A stretch of DNA of 61,874 nucleotides from NCBI GenBank assembly GCA_022509125.1, contig JAFLTU010000008.1:1-61874 (forward strand), given 5' to 3'. The notes under the pieces are model-generated. The model was not told the origin of the DNA. It saw nothing but the letters and a program-made list of their open reading frames with translations, and ran no database searches. The stretch comes from Muribaculaceae bacterium. GTDB taxonomy: Bacteria; Bacteroidota; Bacteroidia; Bacteroidales; Muribaculaceae. Below, piece by piece: positions 50,171 to 58,704 of this stretch. Within the stretch, counting starts at the first letter, position 1. Every line of letters starts with the position of its first letter. The position numbers and the translations under genes were made by a program.

Positions 50171-51319
50171 TTATTCGCTTTGATGTTGGCTGAGCCATTC
50201 TCTTGCATGTGCCACAAGTTCCTCCTTTGAATATAATTCGGATTCATAATAATGGGAAGAATCAATGAATGCGAATTTGTTGGGACTAATAAACTTGACG
50301 CTCCAAACCGGATCGTTGGCCAGAGGGTATTTATAGATTTCCTTTCTCCGGTCAACATCAATAAAATGAAGATTGCGATACCCTCCCACCATTAAAGTTT
50401 TTCCGTCGGGAGAAAAATCGATTGAACACCCTACGTCTTCCAATGGTATTGTGGTGATGAGATCAAAGGTTTTGACATTCCAAATTTTAAGGTCACCATC
50501 TCCGGAGGCGGTGACAAGCAACGAATTATCGGGACTCATCATTGCATCGTTGACATAATTCTTCCCATGCTTAAATTTCCTTATTTCCCTAGGATTTTCT
50601 CTGTCAGCCACATCCCATATTATTGCTGTGCCGTCGTTGGAGGCGCTCACCACATATTTACCCTCTTCTCCAGCCCTTATGCTTTTTATATTTTTTCGAT
50701 GAGGCCATTGTTTGTTGTTCATTTTATTTTGCTGCAAATCCCATAAGATCATATATTGATCATTGCCACCAGACACCAGCCAGTTCGAGTCAAGATATTC
50801 CAGCGCTCTGACATGATTGGAATGGCCTTTTAAAGTTTTGATAGTTTCGAATGATTCCAGATCGTAAATTAAGACATCAGAATTGGAGAGAGCAGCTGCA
50901 AGTTCTTTTCCTGAGGGTGAAATGTCTACAGCATAGCAACCGGAGGGGGTGTCGAAAGAATCCAGCAGGCTCAATTCGGGATAAGCGAATTTCATAATTT
51001 TCCCCTTTTTTAAATCAGTGAAAAAGACCAGATCCTTATTAGGGGAGAAATCCATATCACAAAGGGATTGAGCATTGAGGCCTACATAAGATCCTGTTAG
51101 CCCATAAAAAGCCTCCGAAACCATTAGAATCAAGGAGTCGTTGTCAAGTATTTGTCTGTCGGAAAGCTCAAGAATTTTCTTCAAAGCCCCTTTGTAGTTT
51201 CCGTGTTCAAGAGCTTCATGTGCCTCTGTCTGAATTAGCCGAGTGTTGTCGCAACTCGACAAGAATACAAAGACAAATAAAAATGGAATGGCAATAAACC
51301 TATTTAATTTCATAAACAA
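50171..51319 (-). CDS. WD40-repeat lipoprotein
   Basis: The signal peptide ends with FLSSC (Cys23). After a short helical region (about 30-75), WD40-type repeats fill the rest: SNHVRALEYLDSNWLVSGGN, MILWDLQ, KYVVSASNDGTAIIWDVADR, SLLVTASGDGDLKIWNVKTF. Six to seven blades would form a propeller used as a protein-binding platform. WD40 lipoproteins are uncommon in bacteria and here lie between an inner-membrane protein and TPR proteins, which suggests an envelope complex. The C-terminal tail (ELYSKEELVAHAREWLSQ) is helical. An ATG two codons in is an alternative start. Confidence 0.83.
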   Translation of the reverse strand: MFMKLNRFIAIPFLFVFVFLSSCDNTRLIQTEAHEALEHGNYKGALKKILELSDRQILDNDSLILMVSEAFYGLTGSYVGLNAQSLCDMDFSPNKDLVFFTDLKKGKIMKFAYPELSLLDSFDTPSGCYAVDISPSGKELAAALSNSDVLIYDLESFETIKTLKGHSNHVRALEYLDSNWLVSGGNDQYMILWDLQQNKMNNKQWPHRKNIKSIRAGEEGKYVVSASNDGTAIIWDVADRENPREIRKFKHGKNYVNDAMMSPDNSLLVTASGDGDLKIWNVKTFDLITTIPLEDVGCSIDFSPDGKTLMVGGYRNLHFIDVDRRKEIYKYPLANDPVWSVKFISPNKFAFIDSSHYYESELYSKEELVAHAREWLSQHQSE

Positions 51320-51326
51320 TCTACAA

Positions 51327-52775
51327 TTATTTCAAACCAAATTCCTGTGCTATTTTTGTTGCAAAATTTTGAGTGCTCCTTTTACACATGACTGCATAAA
51401 CCGAGGAATTGTCGACGCCTTTAATTTCAGCGTTTCCTGCATCTCCGGACTCCTCCACCTCAAAATTAACGTTTTTCCCGGGTAATGAAAAGTGGGCGCT
51501 AAAATTCAAGGCAATTCCCAAAAACAGGTTGGAGGAATAAACGTAGTTGTTATAGGAAGAGTTGTGGATCCAGATATCGGGAACATTCTCCTCTATCTCT
51601 TGATTTTTCACAGTGTAGTCCACTATCACTAATGGATATTGGTTAGTTGGTTGTTTTATAGAGGGATCAGTGATGTTTGGGGTGTTATCCATTTGGAAAA
51701 CAATAAACTCCGGAGTCAAAACCTGATTAAAGCCATTTTGGAGGGCGCTCACAATATATTTAATCCATCCGGCAGCCTCTTGTTCAGTGATTTTATCTTT
51801 TATTGTGACCATATCGTCGGGCAATTTGAGTTTCTTGCCTCCACTCTCTTTTTGCGTAGAGCGATCTGCCGCAATCATTTCCCACATGTTTCTTACATAG
51901 GAGGGATAATCCATATATTCCTTAAGCAAGATATGGGGCTTTCCTTTCACCAAGACTGTTCTTACGCTATTTTGTTTCATGTAGTTTAGCATCGCAACCA
52001 CAAATTTCACACCCTCTTCAGAGGCAGACTTGGAATGGATAGTTACATATCTATTTATTTCAAGGTCCCAAATTGAGTCGGATAAAGCCTTACATTGTGA
52101 CATATACTGACCATTGGGGTCTTTTTTAATATAAAGTTCGGTTGCATCAAGGATTGCTAAGACATCTTTGGAATTTCTAAGATAGTTAACCGGCATGAAC
52201 AAGACTTCGCTGCTGTGCCTTCCATTGGGAAACTTTTCCAAATATCCATCTACAGCGTTATTGAGCATTTCGATGCTCCCTTTTTCATATTGATCTTTAA
52301 CTTTTGCAAATTCTCTGTTTTCTGCGAAAAAGGGTAAATTGTAGATGATAACAGCTACAACAAGCATAACAATACAACTTCCCCCAATTAAAATATTCCT
52401 CTTTATCTCTTTCATTTTCAATCTTCTCACTTCGTTTTTTTCAAAGGAGAAGTCGCTATCCTCCATCAGATGCGATGCATAATTGTCCGGCCAATAATTG
52501 AAAACAAAAGAGGCATCCTCCGTTCCTATAGTTCTCTCATGATCAATCTGAAATTGATTTAGAGAAGAATTTTGAGACTCTTTCACCAACCCTTCAGCAA
52601 CTTGAGCTAACTTTATACAAAAATCCCGGTCATAATCATCCACTCGTGAAGAAAGAGCCATAAATAATGTTTCCCAGTCGGAAACACTTTGGTTAAGACT
52701 TAAATTATATTTTTCCAATAAATAAGCAACGGCTCCATCTAGCCGGCCAATCATCCTAAAAGGATCCACATTCAT
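51327..52775 (-). CDS. Unrecognised single-TM protein (482 aa)
   Basis: I do not recognise this protein. Residues 1-120 are soluble and probably cytosolic, one strong transmembrane helix is at 127-147 (NILIGGSCIVMLVVAVIIYN), and residues 150-482 would be periplasmic. The region just after the membrane (about 152-235) has helical pairs such as EFAKVKDQYEKGSIEML and ELYIKKDPNGQYMSQCKAL, resembling degenerate TPR. The final part is beta-rich. It lies 7 bases from the WD40 lipoprotein and 75 bases from the DUF2167 gene, so it belongs to the same envelope operon. A signal-passing inner-membrane role would fit the layout but is not shown. Confidence 0.75.
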   Translation of the reverse strand: MNVDPFRMIGRLDGAVAYLLEKYNLSLNQSVSDWETLFMALSSRVDDYDRDFCIKLAQVAEGLVKESQNSSLNQFQIDHERTIGTEDASFVFNYWPDNYASHLMEDSDFSFEKNEVRRLKMKEIKRNILIGGSCIVMLVVAVIIYNLPFFAENREFAKVKDQYEKGSIEMLNNAVDGYLEKFPNGRHSSEVLFMPVNYLRNSKDVLAILDATELYIKKDPNGQYMSQCKALSDSIWDLEINRYVTIHSKSASEEGVKFVVAMLNYMKQNSVRTVLVKGKPHILLKEYMDYPSYVRNMWEMIAADRSTQKESGGKKLKLPDDMVTIKDKITEQEAAGWIKYIVSALQNGFNQVLTPEFIVFQMDNTPNITDPSIKQPTNQYPLVIVDYTVKNQEIEENVPDIWIHNSSYNNYVYSSNLFLGIALNFSAHFSLPGKNVNFEVEESGDAGNAEIKGVDNSSVYAVMCKRSTQNFATKIAQEFGLK

Positions 52776-52850
52776 ATATTCTCTATGTTTAAGATATATT
52801 CAATCATAAAATTATGCTGAAGGGCACCGTTGATTCCGCAGTCGAAACTC

Positions 52851-53834
52851 TTAATCAATTTCGAGGGTAGGCTCATCTTCATCGCTGCCACCATTTCGTC
52901 CGTTCTTGAATAGGCCCACTATTTTTTTCCACATCATGGCGAAAAATCCTATGACGGCAAGGATTATGATTTTTGAGAATTTAGCTAAAACAGCCCATAC
53001 CCCGGCTTTTGCCAAAACCTTTCCGGCAATTAGACCCCCAATGGTCCATTCGGCCACATGGTCGGTCTTAGGATTAAAATCGGCATAAGTATAACCGGGT
53101 TTGAAGTCCACTGAATTGATAATAAAATTGTTGGCTGCCAACAGCTCAGCTTTAGCTTCGGGAGAAGCAACAGCCGTGATTACCACAAATCCCTCTTTCC
53201 CCAGGATTCTTACATCGTAGTTCAAAACCTCGGATTGTATCCCTCCGGGTTCTGTGATTCTATAATGTTTAGACCATGCGAGCACTTTTTTATCTTTATC
53301 ATAAGAAGGTTGCCAACCCCATCCCAATAATTCCCATTTAGTCCCGGAGGGATTCTGATCGCTTTCCTCTTTTACGATCTTCTGCATTTCTTTAAGAAGA
53401 TCGGAATAATTAATGGAGCTTGCATCCTTGTCAGACACATAACCCGCCGGATCATAAGAAACAACATAGGCTGTCTCAACATTATAATAAACTTCATCGT
53501 TTTCCTTCACCAGAGTGCCTAACACGCCATTTAATCGCTCTTCAGGATTGCCCCAATAGTCAACAAGTAGGTGACGCGTATTTTGGGCATTCAAGAATAA
53601 GTAACCTTGCGGTACGTTCAAATAGAAATTACCGGTCGGAAGATTTACTATGCCACTTTGGCCCACAAGCTTATCTTCCGAATAAAGTCTCATTTGCTCA
53701 TAGTCGTCATAAGCGGGATAATTCGCATATTCTTCATATTCAGGGTATGAATTATCTTGGGCTTTTGCAATTCCAAAAGACATTAAGGCCATCAAGGCAA
53801 TGCTCCAAACTTTTTCCATAGATTTTCTGAACAT
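52851..53834 (-). CDS. DUF2167 family membrane protein
   Basis: This 327-aa protein has a signal peptide (cleaved about AKA-QD, residue 25), the DUF2167 periplasmic region (NVPQGYLFLNAQNTRHLLVDYW near 73-94, NGVLGTLV near 102-109, LGWGWQPSYDKDKKVLAWSK near 170-189), a membrane segment near 290-305 (IIILAVIGFFAMMWKKI), and a charged tail EDEPTLEID. DUF2167 proteins are inner-membrane proteins of unknown function found in many bacteria. It is the first gene of the five-gene operon and has its own promoter at 53892-53923. Start could also be ATG 53819 (MEKVW). Confidence 0.85.
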   Translation of the reverse strand: MFRKSMEKVWSIALMALMSFGIAKAQDNSYPEYEEYANYPAYDDYEQMRLYSEDKLVGQSGIVNLPTGNFYLNVPQGYLFLNAQNTRHLLVDYWGNPEERLNGVLGTLVKENDEVYYNVETAYVVSYDPAGYVSDKDASSINYSDLLKEMQKIVKEESDQNPSGTKWELLGWGWQPSYDKDKKVLAWSKHYRITEPGGIQSEVLNYDVRILGKEGFVVITAVASPEAKAELLAANNFIINSVDFKPGYTYADFNPKTDHVAEWTIGGLIAGKVLAKAGVWAVLAKFSKIIILAVIGFFAMMWKKIVGLFKNGRNGGSDEDEPTLEID

Positions 53835-53891
53835 TATTAAGTGTGGTTTATCTGAGGCTAACAGGTTAAGAATGAGTTAAGGATAAGTCTG

Positions 53892-53923
53892 CAAATATAG
53901 CTATTACCAAGGGGTTTGGCAAC
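53892..53923 (-). promoter_or_regulatory. Promoter of the DUF2167-TPR envelope operon
   Basis: GTTG (3 of 4 to TTTG, 53920-53923), 20-base spacer, TATATTTG (53892-53899) on the minus strand, about 60 bases before the first start codon. Confidence 0.62.
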
Positions 53924-54042
53924 TTTTGGCCTGGATAAATGTGTCTCTTTTAGAGCTCCATATCAGTTCTTTACATTTATACCGTAGAAGAGGAAATGGT
54001 AAATGAAATTTTTGAAGAATAAATATTGGGGCTTAATCTAAG

Positions 54043-54071
54043 GCTGCGCATCTCAAAGAGATGTGCAGCCT
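54043..54071. other. 12-bp hairpin in intergenic region
   Basis: GGCTGCGCATCT and AGATGTGCAGCC pair over 12 positions (one G-U) around CAAAG. No T-run follows on either strand, so it is not a standard terminator. It could be part of an untranslated RNA or a protein-binding palindrome. Confidence 0.5.
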
Positions 54072-54254
54072 ATCCCTTCGTAAAGGCTGAAAGGATCAAA
54101 ACTTAGCCTCTTCACGGATGACATTCTTCATTAATTAGACTTGAGTTAGGGGGTGAGTGAACTTTTTAAGAATTTTAAACATTATATTATTGGGGATTGG
54201 GAATTAGGGATTAGGAATTTAGTAAAAGGAATTAACAATTAAAAACATAAGGTT

Positions 54255-54455
54255 ATGAAAGTAAGATTTAATAATACTCCGTTGGCAATTTTGGTGTTGA
54301 TAATCGGAATTGCAGTGGTAGTGGCCGGGATATTGACGATGGCCCTCTACCACGATATGGCTTGGCAAAGCTATGTGATTATCGGTGTGATAATGCTATG
54401 CGCGATTTGGGCAATGCTGAATATTCCATTGAAAATCACGATGAAAGATAAATAA
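54255..54455 (+). CDS. Small membrane protein, 66 aa
   Basis: Two transmembrane helices are clear: about 10-31 (AILVLIIGIAVVVAGILTMAL) and about 38-55 (QSYVIIGVIMLCAIWAML), with a basic end KITMKDK. The upstream sequence AACATAAGGTT is the A-rich ribosome site usual in this phylum. It stands alone on the plus strand, followed by small and large hairpins. Function is unknown; the first helix resembles that of the 57-aa protein at 5341-5514. Confidence 0.7.
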   Translation: MKVRFNNTPLAILVLIIGIAVVVAGILTMALYHDMAWQSYVIIGVIMLCAIWAMLNIPLKITMKDK

Positions 54456-54500
54456 AAAACGTATCCCCGCTCCAAGGTGCATTGGAGAAATAAGGTTTTC

Positions 54501-54541
54501 ACCCCGGGCTACAGGACCTCGTCGAGTCCTTAACCCGGGGT
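54501..54541. terminator. Long bidirectional hairpin between the small membrane gene and mutS
   Basis: ACCCCGGG (54501-54508) pairs with CCCGGGGT (54534-54541), and an inner stem AGGA(C)CTC/GAGTCCT closes on GTC. It lies between convergent genes and can serve both; the flanking T-runs are short (TTTT before, TTT after). Confidence 0.65.
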
Positions 54542-54574
54542 TTCGAAAACTTAGGTCTCTCCCAACCGCTTTTG

Positions 54575-57223
54575 TTATTTACCGGTTAGGAGACCTTGAA
54601 GATCATTGAGCATGTTTAGGGCTTGGAGTGGGGTGAGGCGTTCCACATCGATGTCGAGGAGACGGTCTCGGATTTGAGAAAGCAAAGGATCGTCGAGTTG
54701 GAAGAAACTCATCTGCATGGCGTCGGCCTGGGGTTTGATGTGGGATGTGTCTTTTTTTGCCACCTGAGTCTCAGGGGAGGCTGAGCCTCGGGCTCCCTCT
54801 TCAAGCTGACGGAGCACAGTCTCCGCTCGTTTCACGATAGAGCGAGGCATTCCGGCGAGCCGTGCCACATGGATGCCGAAACTATGTTCAGAGCCCCCCT
54901 TTTCAAGTTTTCGCATAAACATCACTTTCCCGTCGATTTCCCTGACGGAGACGTTATAATTTGCGACTCTTGGGAATTTGCCCTCCATGTCATTAAGCTC
55001 ATGATAGTGGGTAGCGAAGAGAGTTTTCGGGGCAACACGGCCGTTGTCGTGGATATGCTCTACGATCGACCATGCGATAGAGATGCCGTCGTAGGTGGAA
55101 GTGCCGCGTCCGAGTTCATCGAAGAGAATGAGCGATCGGTCGCTCATATTGTTGAGGATTGAGGCAGCCTCATTCATCTCCACCATGAAAGTTGACTCTC
55201 CTGAAGAAATATTGTCGCTGGCACCTACCCTGGTGAAGATTTTATCCACTATTCCGATATGAGCCGCTTTAGCGGGAACGAAACTCCCCACTTGGGCTAG
55301 GAGGGTTATAAGAGCTGTCTGGCGTAGGAGAGCTGATTTGCCGCTCATGTTGGGCCCGGTGATCATCATGACCTGGCAGCCTTTGCGGGATGCTTCGTCG
55401 GCCGAAGAATCGAGAGTTAGAGAATTGGAAATGTAAGACTCTCCGGGAGGAAGAGTGCGTTCAATCACCGGATGTCGCCCCTCTGTTATTTCCAATAAAG
55501 TAGATTCGTCGACTGTAGGTCTTACATATTCATAATCTGCAGCCATGTCGGCAAACCCGATAAGACAGTCGGCCACTGCCACAGTATGTGAATTTGAATT
55601 GATGTCGTGGAAACGGGTTGATATTTTTCCGATGAGTTCCTTAAAGATACGGTCTTCAATCTGAGCTATTTTCTCGTCCGCCCCTAGGATACGTTCCTCA
55701 AGGTCCTTGAGTTCGGGGGTGACATACCTTTCGGCATTCACAAGAGTCTGCTTGCGGATCCAATGCGGTGGCACCTTTTCCTTATGGGTGTTTCTGACCT
55801 CCAGATAATATCCGAAAACATTATTGTAACTTATCTTCAGAGAGGTTATGCCTGTGGCGACAGTCTCACGGTTTTGGATATCCATTATTGCGTCGCGGCT
55901 GTGGTCGCGGAGTTGTCGGAGTTCGTCGAGTTCGGGGTCGACGCCAGATTTTATCACATCTGTTTTCCCGAAACTGTTGCCTGTATCGGGATTTATTGTA
56001 GAGTTGATCCAAACGGCCACATCTATAATATCGGGCATTTTTGCAGCGAGTTCGGCCGTAGCGTCGCCCGGTGTGGCAGCTAATATTTTCTTGAGTTCGG
56101 TGGCCCCTTTGACACTTTCTGCCAGTTGAAGCATCTCGCGAGGCAGGATTTTAGCGGAGGCGACCCTCCCGGTGAGCCGTTCCATATCGCCCACCTTTTT
56201 TATGGCCTTTCTTGCATCTTCACGGTCGCGGCTGTTGTTGACGAAGATTTCGACCACGTCGAGACGTCGGTTGATATCTCGGGGGTCGAGGAGAGGGAAC
56301 TGTAGCCAGTTTTTAAGACGTCTGCTCCCCATGGGAGAGAGAGTGCGGTCTACAATATCTAGTAGGCTTTTCCCGTCTTGAGACAGGGGATAAATAATTT
56401 CGAGATTCCTAACTGTGAAGGGATCAAGATGCATCACCCTGGTGTTGTCGAGTCGCCCCAGAGAGGTGATATGCTGCAGACCCGTATGGCCTGTGAGGTC
56501 TAGATAATGAAGAATGCTTCCTGCTGCGATGATAGCCAAAGGCATGTGGGCCACACCGAACCCTTTGAGCGAAGAAGTGGAAAACTGTTTAAGGAGTCGT
56601 TCTTCGCCGGCCTGAGAACTATAGACCCAATCGTCGAGTTCGAAGATGCTTCCTTTATATGAAAAATTTTCCGAGAAATGGTCGCGTGTGCCTCTCATTC
56701 TGAGCACTTCCTTAGGTGTGATTTTGCCCAGGAGACGGTCGATAGCCTCGAAAGATCCTTCGGCGCAGAGGAATTCTCCGGTGGAAATATCGAGGAAGGC
56801 TGCTCCGGCCCTGTTTTTATCACAAAAGATAGCTCCGAGAAAATTGTTTTCCTTGCTCTGAAGTGCGCCGGGGGAGGTGTTGACCCCGGGAGTGATCATC
56901 TCGGTGATGCCTCGTTTCACGAGTTTCTTTGTAAGCTTGGGGTCTTCGAGTTGTTCGCATATAGCCACCCTCCGTCCTGCCCTCACGAGTTTAGGAAGAT
57001 AGGAGTCTAGGGCATGATGCGGAAAGCCGGCAAGCTCTACGCTCTGCGCCTTTCCATTTGCCCTTCGTGTCAGAGTAATTCCGAGAATTTCGCTGGCGGC
57101 GATTGCATCCTCGCTAAACGTCTCATAGAAATCGCCCACCCTGAAAAGAAGGATGGCATCGGGATGTTTTCTTTTCATCTCCAGATATTGGAGCATGAGG
57201 GGCGTTTCAGCGATCTTGGCCAT
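54575..57223 (-). CDS. mutS: DNA mismatch repair protein MutS
   Basis: This is a complete MutS1 of 882 aa that recognises mismatches. The mismatch-reading motif is GDFYETF (Phe32, Glu34). Connector, lever and clamp domains follow (LDIVDRTLSPMGSRRLKNWL near 283-302). The ATPase domain carries Walker A GPNMSGKSALLRQTA near 635-649, the STFMVEMNEAA signature near 683-693, Walker B LILFDELGRGTST and the TLFATHYHEL switch. The C-terminal dimer helix ends at LNDLQGLLTGK. mgtE lies 23 bases upstream on the same strand. No mutL is nearby. Confidence 0.96.
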   Translation of the reverse strand: MAKIAETPLMLQYLEMKRKHPDAILLFRVGDFYETFSEDAIAASEILGITLTRRANGKAQSVELAGFPHHALDSYLPKLVRAGRRVAICEQLEDPKLTKKLVKRGITEMITPGVNTSPGALQSKENNFLGAIFCDKNRAGAAFLDISTGEFLCAEGSFEAIDRLLGKITPKEVLRMRGTRDHFSENFSYKGSIFELDDWVYSSQAGEERLLKQFSTSSLKGFGVAHMPLAIIAAGSILHYLDLTGHTGLQHITSLGRLDNTRVMHLDPFTVRNLEIIYPLSQDGKSLLDIVDRTLSPMGSRRLKNWLQFPLLDPRDINRRLDVVEIFVNNSRDREDARKAIKKVGDMERLTGRVASAKILPREMLQLAESVKGATELKKILAATPGDATAELAAKMPDIIDVAVWINSTINPDTGNSFGKTDVIKSGVDPELDELRQLRDHSRDAIMDIQNRETVATGITSLKISYNNVFGYYLEVRNTHKEKVPPHWIRKQTLVNAERYVTPELKDLEERILGADEKIAQIEDRIFKELIGKISTRFHDINSNSHTVAVADCLIGFADMAADYEYVRPTVDESTLLEITEGRHPVIERTLPPGESYISNSLTLDSSADEASRKGCQVMMITGPNMSGKSALLRQTALITLLAQVGSFVPAKAAHIGIVDKIFTRVGASDNISSGESTFMVEMNEAASILNNMSDRSLILFDELGRGTSTYDGISIAWSIVEHIHDNGRVAPKTLFATHYHELNDMEGKFPRVANYNVSVREIDGKVMFMRKLEKGGSEHSFGIHVARLAGMPRSIVKRAETVLRQLEEGARGSASPETQVAKKDTSHIKPQADAMQMSFFQLDDPLLSQIRDRLLDIDVERLTPLQALNMLNDLQGLLTGK

Positions 57224-57246
57224 AGGTTTTTTAATTATTTAAAGAC

Positions 57247-58623
57247 TTAACTGCCGAGGCCGAATATGCTCATGGTCCAGGTGGAAGTAGAGACGTAGAT
57301 TAAGAGACCGATAACGTCGTTGGTGATCTGAATGAAAGGGCCTGTGGCGAGAGCCGGGTTGATATTTAGCCGTTCAAGGGTTAAAGGTACGAGGGTGCCG
57401 AAAACGGTAGCGAAAATCACCACTGCGAAGAGAGAGATGGCAACTGCCACCGAGACGGTCCATTTTACGCCTGCGGGCTGTGTCAGTATGATATAAAGGA
57501 AAACCACTCCTGAAATCACTACGGCGTTCATAAGAGCCACGAGGAATTCCCGGCCAATTTGATTTAGCGAGTTTTTGAGATCTAGGCGTCCGTTAGCCAG
57601 ACCTTGCACCACTATGGCGGATGCCTGGACACCTACGTTTCCCCCGGTGCCTCCGATCAGAGGGATAAATATGGCCAGAGCTGTGATAGCCGCAATCTGG
57701 GCCTCGAAGTTTCCTAAAATCAAAGAATTGATAATTCCGCCGACAATTCCTATCAATAGCCAGGGGATTCTTGCTTTTGTCTGGGCGAAAACCGAGTCTG
57801 ACACATCCACGTCGGAGGCGATACCGGATGCGAGCTGGAAATCGCGTTCGCTCTGTTCCCTGACCTCGTCCATGACGTCGTCGACAGTGATCTGGCCCAC
57901 GAGGCGCCCGATGCTGTCGATTACGGGCATCGCCACAAGGTCGTATTTTTCAAAGTCGAGAGCCACCTCATCGATGGGAGTGTCTGTGCGGACAGAATGA
58001 GGGTCGGAATCCATAACGTGTTTGATTTTCGACACGGATGGATGAGTGATCATCTTCTGGAGGGGGAGCACCCCTTCAAGCCTGTTGTCGTCGTCGACGA
58101 CGTAGACATTATAAATATCATCGAGGTCTTCGGCCTGCCGGCGCATTTCTTTCAGGCAGTCGGGCATTGAGAGGTTTTCGTTGACCACGATCATCTCGGT
58201 GCCCATCAGACCTCCGGCTGTGTCTTCGTCATATTGGAGAAGGTCTACGATATCGCCGGCTTGCTCCATGTCGTCGATATGCTGGATGACCTCCTCGCGG
58301 TCTTCCTCGTCGAGTTCCTGGATAAGGTCTACAGCGTCGTCGGTGTCGAGAAGGTCGATGAAATGACCAATCTGCTCGGGTTCCATACCTTCGAGCAGCT
58401 TCTTACGGTCGTCTTCATCGAGCTCCATAAGGACGTCGGCCTTCTTCTCATTGTCGTCGATGAGATCGAAGAGCCATTCTGCCTCCCGGAGATTAAGCTT
58501 TCGGAAGAGTTCGGCGATGTCGGCTGCATGAAGTTCGCTGACTTCACGTCCGGCTGCCTCGCTGTCGCCATTTTCCACGAGCTTCTCGATTTGTTCTATG
58601 TCTGCGTCGCTGAAATCTTTCAT
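57247..58623 (-). CDS. mgtE: MgtE family magnesium transporter
   Basis: This 458-aa Mg2+ channel/transporter is in the inner membrane. The MgtE_N helical domain covers about 15-130 (acidic, ADIAELFRKLNLREAEWLFD near 34-53), two CBS domains about 135-255 (TAGGLMGTEMIVVNENLSM and PVIDSIGRLVGQITVDDVMD), and five membrane helices about 285-450, with the pore motif PLIGGTGGNVGVQASAIVVQ near 325-344. The acidic N-domain and CBS pair form the Mg2+ sensor in known homologues. A -7 box TAACTTTG (58631-58638) lies just upstream on the minus strand, with no clean -33. Confidence 0.95.
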   Translation of the reverse strand: MKDFSDADIEQIEKLVENGDSEAAGREVSELHAADIAELFRKLNLREAEWLFDLIDDNEKKADVLMELDEDDRKKLLEGMEPEQIGHFIDLLDTDDAVDLIQELDEEDREEVIQHIDDMEQAGDIVDLLQYDEDTAGGLMGTEMIVVNENLSMPDCLKEMRRQAEDLDDIYNVYVVDDDNRLEGVLPLQKMITHPSVSKIKHVMDSDPHSVRTDTPIDEVALDFEKYDLVAMPVIDSIGRLVGQITVDDVMDEVREQSERDFQLASGIASDVDVSDSVFAQTKARIPWLLIGIVGGIINSLILGNFEAQIAAITALAIFIPLIGGTGGNVGVQASAIVVQGLANGRLDLKNSLNQIGREFLVALMNAVVISGVVFLYIILTQPAGVKWTVSVAVAISLFAVVIFATVFGTLVPLTLERLNINPALATGPFIQITNDVIGLLIYVSTSTWTMSIFGLGS

Positions 58624-58704
58624 CCGGAGGCAAAGTTAATTAAAAAATGGCAATAAGAGAGGCTAAGGTTCCGTTTAATAGATGGCCCTTTTTGTGGAGG
58701 GTAA

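Larger units (their letters stand above)
53835..54254. other. 420-base intergenic region: promoter, hairpin, G-rich tract
   Basis: Contents in order: the DUF2167 promoter (53892-53923), a 12-bp hairpin (54043-54071), and a G-rich tract (54192-54217) close to the small membrane-protein gene. No ORF or tRNA is visible. Confidence 0.5.

Noticed and set aside
10140..53834. Shared AQDNSYP after the signal peptides of the ThuA-like and DUF2167 proteins
   Set aside because: Short match at a signal-cleavage site in unrelated proteins far apart; surrounding DNA does not match, so coincidence is likely.
54043..54071. Hairpin as a rho-independent terminator
   Set aside because: No U-run on either strand and no gene ending next to it.
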